A DNA stretch of 64,000 nt from CAYNWT01 sp964450955. Lineage in GTDB: Bacteria; Planctomycetota; Planctomycetia; Planctomycetales; Planctomycetaceae. This document shows, one piece after another, positions 9,233-17,613 of the stretch (the first letter of the stretch is position 1; each line of letters begins with the position of its first letter). Location of the stretch: assembly GCA_964450955.1 (NCBI GenBank), contig CAYVFI010000011.1, forward strand, positions 62,001 to 126,000. Reading direction: 5' to 3'. The translations under genes and the position numbers were made by a program. The notes beneath the pieces are model-generated. The model searched no databases, had not been told where the DNA came from, and saw only the letters and a program-made list of their open reading frames with translations.

Positions 9233-9943
9233 CTACGCCGTGGCGGGGTCAGATTCGGCGTCAGACTCGTATCCGTATCTCAAAAGACTCGGCCACTCGT
9301 TGCGAAGAACCTCAGCTCGCAACGACTGGCTCCACCGAATACACACCGGCTTCGCTGGCTTTGACTCGCCCACCCTATCGCTGGCACGAACCATATCCTC
9401 ATCGAAGTCAAGCTCGGCCATCCCTAACGCGGTGCACAAATCGTCACGAATCGACTCCTGCTTGCCCACAAAATCGACTACTGGTGTTGTATATGAGAAG
9501 AGAAGCTCAGACACATAACCGGGACGATGCTTTTGAACGTTACCGACAAACGCGTCAAAATCTGTAGCGGCCAGCTTATTCAGTACCGAATTGGGATGCC
9601 AGTTGTGAATATCGCCGGCGACGCCGAAGTTGCGCCAGTTCGTATGCACCTGCATCTGGTACTTGAACCAAGACTCATACCAACTGCATGGATGGCGAAC
9701 AAACGTAAAGATAAATGGTTTTTGCTTAGGGATTGATGGCGCAACCGGGCGTCGCCTGACGACGTCGCGGAAAGTTGGTCTCACAGGCAGGCTAAGTGCG
9801 TTCAGAGTTCGAACTGCGTCGGAATGCTTTGTACCTACGAGCCTGCGGACCAGCCCCATCCTCGTTAACACGTCGGTTACCCAGTTGCCACCGGTTTTGG
9901 GCACGTGCAGGAACACGCTCCCATTCTTGAGCAAGAGTGCCAT
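9233..9943 (-). CDS. Sulfotransferase family protein
   Basis: 236 residues. The N-terminus SVFLHVPKTGGNWVTDVL is the 5'-phosphosulfate-binding loop of the Sulfotransfer_2 family. FIFTFVRHPCSWYESWFKY supplies the 3'-phosphate-binding Arg and Ser (motif RHP..W..S). It should transfer sulfate from PAPS to a carbohydrate hydroxyl in the cytoplasm, adding charge to the repeat unit. No PAPS-synthesis gene lies in the window. Confidence 0.85.
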   Translation of the reverse strand: MALLLKNGSVFLHVPKTGGNWVTDVLTRMGLVRRLVGTKHSDAVRTLNALSLPVRPTFRDVVRRRPVAPSIPKQKPFIFTFVRHPCSWYESWFKYQMQVHTNWRNFGVAGDIHNWHPNSVLNKLAATDFDAFVGNVQKHRPGYVSELLFSYTTPVVDFVGKQESIRDDLCTALGMAELDFDEDMVRASDRVGESKPAKPVCIRWSQSLRAEVLRNEWPSLLRYGYESDAESDPATA

Positions 9944-10075
9944 TACGGTAAGAGCTCCATAAATCAGTACGAGAATTTTGAGTTACGCAAAATGTAGACC
10001 GTGCCGTTTGATCCGCCCAAGCACCGTTACGGCCTTGGAAACTCAGCCGGTTACGGTAGACAGAACCGACTTGGA

Positions 10076-10720
10076 CTAGCCCACCTCTTGGCAAACTCTT
10101 CTAAGCAAGAACCAAGTCAGGTCATCCTGAGGGAACAGTTTGTCTTTTCGCCACGCGAACCCGTAATCGACAACTTCAAAATTGTCATGGCGGTCCAAAA
10201 ACTCTCCGGCAAAGTCTCGCTTGAACAGACGGTCTGCGTGCCCGCGATAATTGATCGCGATCGGCGTCGGATTATAGTACTCAGCGATTACAACGTACCG
10301 TGAGGTAAGTTCGCTTAGCTTGTCGTAGACCGTCGTGAGTTCATCAGGATTAATGTGGATCAGGACACCCTTAATCAAGGCTAAGTCAAACTTCTCACTC
10401 GTATCCATGTCGAGAATGCTCGATTGCTGAACGGTTACACCGGCTACCCGCTGACAAAGCTGGCTGCAGGCCGTTTCATTGATTTCCACAGCAGACAGCT
10501 TTGCCGCCGGGAGCAGTGAACCGATTGCCTCAAGATTGAGTCCAATGTTGGCGCCGAGTTCGATCACACTGGAGACGCCGTGAGTCCTAGTTAGGATTTT
10601 GGAGAACAAGGCGATGTTTGACGCCAGGAATTTCTCAGGAGTATTTCGTTCGATATAATCGCTTCCGAACTCTCCGGCCCAGAATGATTCCTGATCTGTC
10701 TTAAATATTTTATCCGACAC
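10076..10720 (-). CDS. Pseudaminic acid biosynthesis-associated methylase
   Basis: 214 residues. The start MSDKIFKTDQESFWAGEFG, then YIERN and VIELGANIGLNLEAIGSLLP (SAM motif I), AVEINETACSQL, and LALIKGVLIHINPDELTTVY match the small methylase family recurrently linked to pseudaminic acid loci. The end DLTWFLLRR is also typical. The likely substrate is a nonulosonate or its precursor, and the position right after pseI supports this; the exact methylated atom is unknown. Confidence 0.82.
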   Translation of the reverse strand: MSDKIFKTDQESFWAGEFGSDYIERNTPEKFLASNIALFSKILTRTHGVSSVIELGANIGLNLEAIGSLLPAAKLSAVEINETACSQLCQRVAGVTVQQSSILDMDTSEKFDLALIKGVLIHINPDELTTVYDKLSELTSRYVVIAEYYNPTPIAINYRGHADRLFKRDFAGEFLDRHDNFEVVDYGFAWRKDKLFPQDDLTWFLLRRVCQEVG

Positions 10721-10758
10721 AGCGTCTCCTCTTCAGAGGTTTGGTGTTGCCAAATCAA

Positions 10759-11805
10759 CTACGAAATGTGAGCATCGGACAGCGGGGTGCCACGTTCGAT
10801 GTCCGTCGCAGACTTTCTGCCTATGACTCGGTCAACATTGCTGGGTGCGATCCCATAGCCAGGACGAATTGACCGAACGTTCTGATTGGTAAACGACTCG
10901 CCGGCCTTGACGTCTTTAACAACGAATAGTGACCGCCGAAAAACCTTGCTGGCCTCTTCCTTTTCGGTCAGCGTATAGTTGACTTTGCCGAGTGCTTTTT
11001 CAGTAACTCGCACTGAATCGACCATCGTTTTGAACTCATCGGGCTCTAATGAGAACGAACTGTCTGGGCCCGGAATTTCGCGAGAAAGCGTAAAGTGTTT
11101 TTCAACGATGCATGCACCAAGAGCCACGGCTGCAACGGGAACCGAAACACCCATCGTGTGATCAGACAGACCAGTCGGAACACCGAATGCATCAGCCAGA
11201 TGCGGAATCGTTCGCAAATTCATCGATTCAGGTAGAGACGGATATGCACTGGTGCACTTCAGTAAAGCCAACGGGACTCCAGCGGACTTGACGACTTCGA
11301 CCGCATCAGAGATTTCGGCGAGGGTCCCCATACCGGTGGACATGATGATTGGCCGACCTTTCGAGGCGATGTACTCAATCAACGGCAAGTCGACCAATTC
11401 AAATGAGGCAACCTTGTAGGCGGGAGGATTGAGTTCTTCCAGAAAATCCACCGCTGTTTTGTCAAACGGTGTCGAGAAGCAATCCATACCCAACTCGTTT
11501 GCCAACGCGAACAACTCAGGTTGCCACTCCCAGGGAGTGTGCGCTTCCGCATATAAGTCGTGAAGCGTCCTGCCCTCCCACATCGTTCCCTTACCGACCG
11601 TGAAATAGTCTTTCGGTGAATCGATGGTCATTGTGTCGGGTGTGTATGTCTGCAGCTTGACGGCGTCAGCGCCGGATTGACCCATAGCCCTGACGACACG
11701 CTTTGCAGATTCGAGACTACCGCCATGATTCGCGGATAACTCGGCAATGATGTAGGTGCGTCCTGCTCCCCACGTCCGAGCGGAGGCTTCAAAGAGACGG
11801 GTCAT
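10759..11805 (-). CDS. pseI: Pseudaminic acid synthase PseI
   Basis: 348 residues with the NeuB/PseI TIM-barrel plus C-terminal antifreeze-like SAF domain. Visible motifs: YIIAELSANHGGSLESAK at the N-terminus, ADAVKLQTYTPDTMTIDS, PIIMSTGMGTLAEI, GLSDHTMGVSVPVAAVALGA and VEKHFTLSREIPGPDSSFSL. The SAF part has RRSLFVVKDVKAGESFTNQN and RPGYGI. It condenses 6-deoxy-AltdiNAc with PEP to give pseudaminic acid. PseI is favoured over NeuB or LegI by the complete PseB/C/F/G/H set alongside. The ATG overlaps the stop of the PIG-L gene by four bases. Confidence 0.93.
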   Translation of the reverse strand: MTRLFEASARTWGAGRTYIIAELSANHGGSLESAKRVVRAMGQSGADAVKLQTYTPDTMTIDSPKDYFTVGKGTMWEGRTLHDLYAEAHTPWEWQPELFALANELGMDCFSTPFDKTAVDFLEELNPPAYKVASFELVDLPLIEYIASKGRPIIMSTGMGTLAEISDAVEVVKSAGVPLALLKCTSAYPSLPESMNLRTIPHLADAFGVPTGLSDHTMGVSVPVAAVALGACIVEKHFTLSREIPGPDSSFSLEPDEFKTMVDSVRVTEKALGKVNYTLTEKEEASKVFRRSLFVVKDVKAGESFTNQNVRSIRPGYGIAPSNVDRVIGRKSATDIERGTPLSDAHIS

Positions 11806-12494
11806 GCAATGTCCTCAACAATTCTCTGTACAACAAATGCCTCAGCGGCCTGTCGCCCAACCATGGCTCCACGAAAACGCGACTGATGCACAATCGCCTC
11901 GACGCTTCGGGCGTGGGGCCAATCACGTACCTCATCTTCGTAAGCTCGGAAAGCTTCCAATTTCTTATCTAGCACATCTGATATATCGACAAAGAAATTT
12001 GGATCAAAAGCCGCCCCACCTGCCGCTCCAAGCCAGCCAGTGCTGGAGAGCACCTCGAACGCTAAAATTTCGCACGGTCGACCATCGCAGGCTGGCTCGG
12101 GGCGAAAACACGTGAGTACCGCGCGGTGCGCCACTTGATGATCGACATTCAAGTCACCCGAGAAATGTGTGTAGACTCGGTCTGGCATTCCAAACTGTTC
12201 ACAGAACTTACTTATCTCTCGGATCACAGTCAGCAAAGGAACGGTATCCATTGCGTTGTCGGGAAAGTCACAACGGTGACTCTGTGCCACCCCAAGCACT
12301 TCCAAAGCCAGATTTGTCGCCATCTGACGCCGCTCAATTTCGACGTCACCTGCCGACTTGCGAGACCCCACGCCGTTGGTGAGAAAAAGCACCCCAACTT
12401 CCGAACTGGCAGCTGTGTGCCTTGCGATCGCTCCACCACACCCCAGGACTTCGTCGTCACCATGCGCCGCAACAACGAGAATTCTTTTACTCAT
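11802..12494 (-). CDS. PIG-L family deacetylase
   Basis: 230 residues. The start ILVVAAHGDDEVLGCGGAIA contains the PIG-L AHxDDE zinc-binding motif, and VYTHFSGDLNVDHQVAHRAV gives the later HxxDxNxDH region. Enzymes of this family remove N-acetyl from amino sugars. It overlaps both neighbours (ATGA), between a formyltransferase-like gene and pseI, so the substrate is probably an intermediate of the nonulosonate pathway. Together with the formyltransferase it suggests an acetyl-to-formyl exchange on an amino group; this is inference. Confidence 0.85.
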   Translation of the reverse strand: MSKRILVVAAHGDDEVLGCGGAIARHTAASSEVGVLFLTNGVGSRKSAGDVEIERRQMATNLALEVLGVAQSHRCDFPDNAMDTVPLLTVIREISKFCEQFGMPDRVYTHFSGDLNVDHQVAHRAVLTCFRPEPACDGRPCEILAFEVLSSTGWLGAAGGAAFDPNFFVDISDVLDKKLEAFRAYEDEVRDWPHARSVEAIVHQSRFRGAMVGRQAAEAFVVQRIVEDIA

Positions 12495-13183
12495 AGTTCC
12501 GTGTCCACGTCGTTAACAGAGATGCGGACATCCGCTCTTACCCCGTCGTGATACAGAGTCGCTCTCGAAAACTCGATTCGAAGGCCTCCCACAACCACAA
12601 AGGCGCTGGGGTATCCGTCGGCGTCAAGCATCCGGATGTGGTCAAATACTTCACATAAGCTGTCAGTGTCCGGCAAGATGCTGTCAGCTGATTTACGTCT
12701 CCGGAAACTCACGACCGGCCCAATTTGGGGCTGTGGAACGGGTTCTGCAAGTGCTATCTCAACCGCCATTTCACAGGAAGCCCTTGAAGCCCGGATATAG
12801 ATTTCCTCCGCAGAACTCCCTTCGAGCGAAAGGGCGCGCTTCTGATAGACAGGCCCAGCGTCGAAGTCCGCTGTCATCTGCAGCGCGGTTACCTTCGTCT
12901 CACGATGGCCGCGCGAAATCAGGTTCTGTAGGGGACTGCCACCCCGCCCATATGGCACGTCCGTCATGTGAAAACACACGCATTCAAATCGCGTGAACAG
13001 CGACTCAGGAATGCGCTCGGACCAATGTAGAAAAAAAATATACCTGAAGCCTTCACCACTTTTGATGGCCTCAAGAAGACTCGCACTGTCATGGACGAAT
13101 CCCCAATCACCCGATTGGCCAGACAGTATTTCCCGATAATGGTCTCTGTTCCAAGGCTGACGCCCCGCTACGAGATATCGCAT
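12491..13183 (-). CDS. Formyltransferase-like protein of Pse cluster
   Basis: 230 residues. The core FRYIFFLHWSERIPESLF, then FECVCFHMTDVPYGRGGSPLQ and VTALQMTADFDAGPVYQKRAL are the N10-formyl-THF-dependent formyltransferase fold as in Met-tRNA and sugar-amine formyltransferases. The Asn-His-Asp catalytic set is only partly recognisable: FHMTD stands where most family members have a histidine-rich HPSLLP-type stretch, and ADFDAGP supplies the Asp. It probably formylates an amino sugar rather than tRNA, since it sits in a Pse operon between the PseG-PseH fusion (16 bp overlap) and the PIG-L gene (ATGA overlap). Confidence 0.75.
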   Translation of the reverse strand: MRYLVAGRQPWNRDHYREILSGQSGDWGFVHDSASLLEAIKSGEGFRYIFFLHWSERIPESLFTRFECVCFHMTDVPYGRGGSPLQNLISRGHRETKVTALQMTADFDAGPVYQKRALSLEGSSAEEIYIRASRASCEMAVEIALAEPVPQPQIGPVVSFRRRKSADSILPDTDSLCEVFDHIRMLDADGYPSAFVVVGGLRIEFSRATLYHDGVRADVRISVNDVDTEL

Positions 13184-14637
13184 GTGGCACCCAGCCTGAA
13201 TACTACCCCACGCTCTGAGTTGTCAACCTCCACAAACCCGAGTCGATCAAACACCGCTTTGGACCTTGCGTTATCCAGCTTCACTGTAGCTATGAGCGGC
13301 CTATGGCCTTCTGCTCTGACTCGCCGGATCGCTTGGGAAAGCATGCGAGGGCCAATGCCTTGTCCTCGGTGACCGGGAGCAACCGAGAAATCAATCAGCC
13401 AATCACCGCTAGCCTGTAGGTCAAATCGAACCTGACCGACTGCCTTCGAAACGTCTTCAGCTACAAACAGTCGCGACTCTCCGGAATTGAGACGCGACTG
13501 AAACCACTCAGCGTGATCACCCCAATCAATCGACGCCGAATTGTGGGAAGCCTGCCTGACGGATGGATCATTTGCCCACTCGAAATACAGTCGTGCATCG
13601 CTAGACACCGCCCTGCGAATCCAAAGTCCGTCCGTGAGAACGGCTGCCACCCGACTTGCGCCATGCCCATCAACATGCGCCCGGGGCACTGTCGGTACAT
13701 CAACCCAATTGGAGAGGAGCTTACCCACAACTCGTGGATCCAGCTGGTCAGCCCTTCCCAGACTCAGCGCCAACCCTTGGTCGGCCAGATCCTCGGCGAC
13801 GCGAACTTGATTCTCAGCTATCACCACCACGCAAGCCGGCAAACGATACCGTAACCACTCCCAACAGGTACTGCCTCCAGCACTGATCACGCCATCAGCC
13901 CAATAATAGTGCTCCGACATGTCACGGACATCTACTGCGAGTGACACTTCGTTACGGGAGCACGTCGCCGTTTCAGCGACCGCATCCATATTTGGGTTCG
14001 CACTCCCGACAACCACGCGAATCTGAACCTGTGGAGAAATGTAGTCGCTGAGAATTCGAAGGAGTTGAGCAGAAGCGTTGTTCGGGTCGCCACCGCCGAG
14101 TGTGAGCAGGATGCGTCTCAAAGGTCGATTTGTGGTAATTTTCCTGTCCGGCAGGAACTCGCGCCGCAGTAATGCGTAGTCAAGGCCCAGTAACAACACG
14201 CAGTCTTCCTCTGCAGAATAGGTCTCGGACGGACCATATATGTTCTGATTCAGGATGGCGTCAACGGCCCACTCGTGGACGTGCCCAAAATCGTCGATTG
14301 CGAGTACCCTGAAAGATCGCCCTCGGAGTGATTGTTGGTAACGCGAGTCAAATTGATATCCGTCCAGGACAACCCACTCTGCCGAATATTTGTCTGCGAC
14401 CTGCGAGAGCGCACGACTCTCTTCTCCCCACGAATCCGCCTCGAGAATATGGACTTGGCAATGCTCTTCACGCAGTCGTTGGACCAGTCCAGGCGGGCAC
14501 TCCACCATCGCGAAGACAGCCAACCCGCCACGCTCCTGCCAGGCCTGGGCAAGAGCGAGGCATCGCATCACATGGCCAGCGCCGATACTCGAAGAGGCGT
14601 CCGCACGAATCACCAAGCAAGGCTTCTCGACGCTCAC
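13168..14637 (-). CDS. PseG-PseH fusion: UDP-sugar hydrolase and N-acetyltransferase
   Basis: About 489 residues from the GTG at 14637 that overlaps the pseF TGA (GTGA); the frame is open further upstream but would run into pseF. The N-terminal 330 residues are PseG: VIRADASSSIGAGHVMRCLA with its active-site His, VVLDGYQFDSRYQ, LAIDDFGH, LLTLGGGDPNN and AGGSTCWEWLRY. The C-terminal 150 residues are a GNAT acetyltransferase in the PseH position: IRRAVSSDARLYFEWANDPS, VAPGHRGQGIGPRMLSQAI, NARSKAVFDRLGF. PseH acetylates the C4 amine and PseG then releases UDP, so the fusion joins two consecutive steps. Confidence 0.9.
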   Translation of the reverse strand: MSVEKPCLVIRADASSSIGAGHVMRCLALAQAWQERGGLAVFAMVECPPGLVQRLREEHCQVHILEADSWGEESRALSQVADKYSAEWVVLDGYQFDSRYQQSLRGRSFRVLAIDDFGHVHEWAVDAILNQNIYGPSETYSAEEDCVLLLGLDYALLRREFLPDRKITTNRPLRRILLTLGGGDPNNASAQLLRILSDYISPQVQIRVVVGSANPNMDAVAETATCSRNEVSLAVDVRDMSEHYYWADGVISAGGSTCWEWLRYRLPACVVVIAENQVRVAEDLADQGLALSLGRADQLDPRVVGKLLSNWVDVPTVPRAHVDGHGASRVAAVLTDGLWIRRAVSSDARLYFEWANDPSVRQASHNSASIDWGDHAEWFQSRLNSGESRLFVAEDVSKAVGQVRFDLQASGDWLIDFSVAPGHRGQGIGPRMLSQAIRRVRAEGHRPLIATVKLDNARSKAVFDRLGFVEVDNSERGVVFRLGATCDIS

Positions 14638-15326
14638 TGCTGCGACCCCAAAGCGGCAAACATCCGTTCTGCCACTACCCAATCTTCCGGAGTATCAAGG
14701 TCTTGGACTCTCCATCGCGGAATCCGATAAGCTCGACATCGAGATGAATACACACCTTTCGCCCTCATCCAAGCCTCTGTTCGCCCCCAGTAAAACTGTC
14801 CCGCGTCGTGGCATGCCTCTGGCAAATCCTGTGATCGTGTTAGCTCATGCTCAGGCCAGATCATTTCGACCCGCCCTTCTTGGACTGTGACGCCTCGAAA
14901 AATGGGAAAGGGAAACGTGGTCACAGGAAAGACAAACTCGCAGAGCGGGTCTTCAGTTAAGACCTCCATGGCGCCCGACAAGTCGATGGACTCTACAAAA
15001 GGAGCAGTCGCATACACGCAGCAGGCGAAGTCAGTGGCGCCTAAATTTTGGTGCACCCACCCAATTGCGTGTGCGACAACCGGGACCGTTGGCGTCATGT
15101 CTCCTGAAAGATCCGCTGGCCGAATGAAAGGCACACTAGCGCCACACCGAGTTGCCACAGCCGCAATTTCTTCGCTGTCTGTCGACACAACAACATGGTC
15201 AAAGAGGCCGCACTTCACTGCAGTATCAATCGAGTACTTAATGACTGGCTGTCCGCAGAACTCTCGAATGTTCTTACCGACGATACGCTTGCTTCCGCCG
15301 CGCGCCGGAATCACCGCAATCTTCAC
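14634..15326 (-). CDS. pseF: Pseudaminic acid cytidylyltransferase PseF
   Basis: 230 residues. IAVIPARGGSKRIVGKNIRE is the CMP-sugar synthetase N-terminal nucleotide-binding motif, with VVVSTDSEEIAAVA, FIRPADLSGD and the metal-binding end RWRVQDLDTPEDWVVAERMF. PseF activates pseudaminic acid with CTP to the CMP donor used by glycosyltransferases. The ATG overlaps the pseC stop (ATGA), and the stop overlaps the GTG of the PseG-PseH gene. Confidence 0.92.
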   Translation of the reverse strand: MKIAVIPARGGSKRIVGKNIREFCGQPVIKYSIDTAVKCGLFDHVVVSTDSEEIAAVATRCGASVPFIRPADLSGDMTPTVPVVAHAIGWVHQNLGATDFACCVYATAPFVESIDLSGAMEVLTEDPLCEFVFPVTTFPFPIFRGVTVQEGRVEMIWPEHELTRSQDLPEACHDAGQFYWGRTEAWMRAKGVYSSRCRAYRIPRWRVQDLDTPEDWVVAERMFAALGSQQ

Positions 15327-16561
15327 GCTTTTCGTCTCCCAAGAACCTCGTTCACACTCTCGATGACGTACGCAACATCACCGTCTGTCATGCGTGGAAA
15401 CAGTGGAAAGCTCAACGTCCGGGCGTAGTAGCTCTCAGCGGTCGGACACTTCCCTGCCGAGTAGCCATATTGGTTGCGATACCACGGTTGCAGATAGACC
15501 GGAATATACAGCACCTGGGTCCCAATCCCGCGATCGAGTAGTTTCCGCATGACCTCGGTTCTGGTAAGGCCAACCGCGGCAAAGTCGATTAGCGCTGTGT
15601 AGAGATGCCAGGATGTAATTGGTTCGTCGGCGGGGTTCCGCAGACGAGGGATCTCAAGCATTTCGTGCCCGGCGAATGCAGCGTTGTACATACTCACGAT
15701 CTCGCGGCGCCGGTCCAGCAACTCCTCTAGACGTGCTAGTTGGCTCATCCCCAGTGCACACTGGAAGTCGGTGATGCGATAGTTGTACCCCAGTTCCTGC
15801 ATCTCGTAATACCAAGGTCCCTGTTCGGCAAATTGATCGGTTCCAAGCCCAACGAAACCGCCACCCCGAACCATCCCATGGCTGCGGAGACGCCTGGCAG
15901 TTGCGGCGTATTCGTCGTTGTCAGTGACCAGCATCCCACCTTCACCGGTGGTCATCGTCTTCACAGGGTGGAAGCTGAACGTGGTCATGTCAGCCCACTG
16001 GTGGCCCCCAACCTTCCATTCCTGACCCTTGTGCTCAAACCGGCCCCCCACTGCATGACAAGCATCTTCAATTACGACAGCGCCCCGTTGGTGGGCCACA
16101 GCGGCAATTCCAGGCATGTCAGCCGTTTGGCCTCCATAGTGGACAGCAACCACCGCGCGGGTGTCGTCTTGCCAGGAGTCTGCTAACTTTTGCGGACATA
16201 AGTTGTACGACTGCGGATCGATGTCAGCAAAGTCTGGCACGGCTCCGACGAATGCCGCACAGTTGGCAGACGCCAGAAACGTGTTTGGAGTCGTCACGAC
16301 TCGGTCGCCAGCTCCAATGTTGGCGGCCCGCATTGCCAGGTGCAGCCCACATGTCGCATTGGACACGGCGATTGCGTGTTTCGCTCCGACATGGTCTGCG
16401 AACCGCTTTTCAAACTCAGCCGCCCGCGGGCCCGTGGTAATCAGGTCGGATCGCAGTGTGTGTTCGACGGCAGCAATGTCATCTTCCGTAATGTGCTGGC
16501 GACCATAAGGAAGCGATCGGACCTCTCCTTTAACTCCCACTTTGCTGTTCTTGTCGATCAT
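15323..16561 (-). CDS. pseC: PseC aminotransferase (PLP-dependent)
   Basis: The ATG at 16561 overlaps the pseB TGA and gives 412 residues; a longer open frame to 16633 only runs into pseB. Features of the DegT/DnrJ/EryC1/StrS fold are present: SLPYGRQHITEDDIAAVEH, AIAVSNATCGLHLAMRAANI, TTPNTFLASANCAAF, VVIEDACHAVGG and the PLP-lysine block TTFSFHPVKTMTTGEGGML. PseC transfers an amino group from Glu to C4 of the UDP-4-keto-L-sugar made by PseB. The neighbours fix the assignment. Confidence 0.92.
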   Translation of the reverse strand: MIDKNSKVGVKGEVRSLPYGRQHITEDDIAAVEHTLRSDLITTGPRAAEFEKRFADHVGAKHAIAVSNATCGLHLAMRAANIGAGDRVVTTPNTFLASANCAAFVGAVPDFADIDPQSYNLCPQKLADSWQDDTRAVVAVHYGGQTADMPGIAAVAHQRGAVVIEDACHAVGGRFEHKGQEWKVGGHQWADMTTFSFHPVKTMTTGEGGMLVTDNDEYAATARRLRSHGMVRGGGFVGLGTDQFAEQGPWYYEMQELGYNYRITDFQCALGMSQLARLEELLDRRREIVSMYNAAFAGHEMLEIPRLRNPADEPITSWHLYTALIDFAAVGLTRTEVMRKLLDRGIGTQVLYIPVYLQPWYRNQYGYSAGKCPTAESYYARTLSFPLFPRMTDGDVAYVIESVNEVLGRRKA

Positions 16562-17595
16562 TGAGTGCTTGGCCTGAATGAGGAATCTACGTGTTTGACG
16601 ATCAGATCCCGGATCTCCTGTACCGATAACCATGCATCATTCTTGTCAGAACTGTAGCGGAAATCCTGTTCCACTTTCGTTGCGCCGTGGTGCTCGGCAA
16701 ACCTCTTCAGAGTTTCGGCGTGAGCGGGTCCATGCAACATCGGTACGATTACGTAGTACCGATCGTTTTGGATTGTGTTTTGACTGTCTGACGCAGTGAC
16801 CATCTCTTCGTGTAATTTCTCACCCGGGCGAATCCCAACTACAGGCTTCTCACAGCCTGGACCAATCGCCTCTGCGACATCCGAAATTCGGTAGGAAGGA
16901 ATCTTGGGGACAATAATTTCGCCGCCGATATTATGCTCGATTGAGTACAGCACCATATCCACGCCTTCTTGCAAAGAGATATTAAATCTAGTCATCCGGG
17001 GATCAGTGATGGGGAGAGAGCCAGTACTTCGCTTGTCCATAAAGAACGGAATAACACTCCCACGACTCCCCATTACATTGCCATACCGGACCACAGAAAA
17101 ACGGATATCACGACTACCTTTGAGATTATTAGCCGCGATGAATAGCTTATCGGAGCAAAGTTTGGTGGCACCATACAGGTTAATCGGCGCCGCTGCCTTA
17201 TCTGTACTAAGGGCGACCACACGTTTCACCCCGCATTCGAGAGCAGCCTCAATAACATTCTGGGCCCCGAGAACATTGGTCTTCACGGCCTCGAAAGGAT
17301 TATACTCAGCAGCAGGGACCTGCTTCAGCGCCGCTGCGTGAACCACAACATCAATACCCTCCATTGCTTGCTTCAGCCGATCACGATCCCGCACATTCCC
17401 TATGAAGAAGCGAATTGAGCGACACCTCTCGGCTGGGTAATCCTGGGCCATCTCAAACTGCTTGAGCTCGTCGCGTGAGTAAATTACGACCCTTGGGACA
17501 TCTGGAGCGTGCCCAATAAGCCGAGCAACGAAACGTTTGCCAAATGACCCAGTCCCACCGGTTACGAGAACGCGACTCTTTGCAATTGCCGTCAT
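16558..17595 (-). CDS. pseB: UDP-GlcNAc 4,6-dehydratase (inverting) PseB
   Basis: I choose the ATG at 17595 (MTAIAKSRVLVTGG), with GGAAG a few bases upstream; an ATG four codons earlier is possible. The Rossmann motif is VLVTGGTGSFGKRFVARL. VIYSRDELKQFEMAQDY is the PseB/CapD short-dehydratase signature, with VVHAAALKQVPAAEYNPFEA and the catalytic region ALSTDKAAAPINLYGATKLC. It starts the Pse route by removing water from UDP-GlcNAc with C5 inversion. The stop overlaps the pseC ATG, and the ABC-transporter stop lies about 18 bp upstream. Confidence 0.92.
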   Translation of the reverse strand: MTAIAKSRVLVTGGTGSFGKRFVARLIGHAPDVPRVVIYSRDELKQFEMAQDYPAERCRSIRFFIGNVRDRDRLKQAMEGIDVVVHAAALKQVPAAEYNPFEAVKTNVLGAQNVIEAALECGVKRVVALSTDKAAAPINLYGATKLCSDKLFIAANNLKGSRDIRFSVVRYGNVMGSRGSVIPFFMDKRSTGSLPITDPRMTRFNISLQEGVDMVLYSIEHNIGGEIIVPKIPSYRISDVAEAIGPGCEKPVVGIRPGEKLHEEMVTASDSQNTIQNDRYYVIVPMLHGPAHAETLKRFAEHHGATKVEQDFRYSSDKNDAWLSVQEIRDLIVKHVDSSFRPSTQ

Positions 17596-17613
17596 ACCAG
17601 CTTCCATACATTC

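Noticed and set aside
14390..14890. Long plus-strand open frames over pseF/pseG
   Set aside because: High-GC antisense frames; the minus-strand genes have full family motifs.
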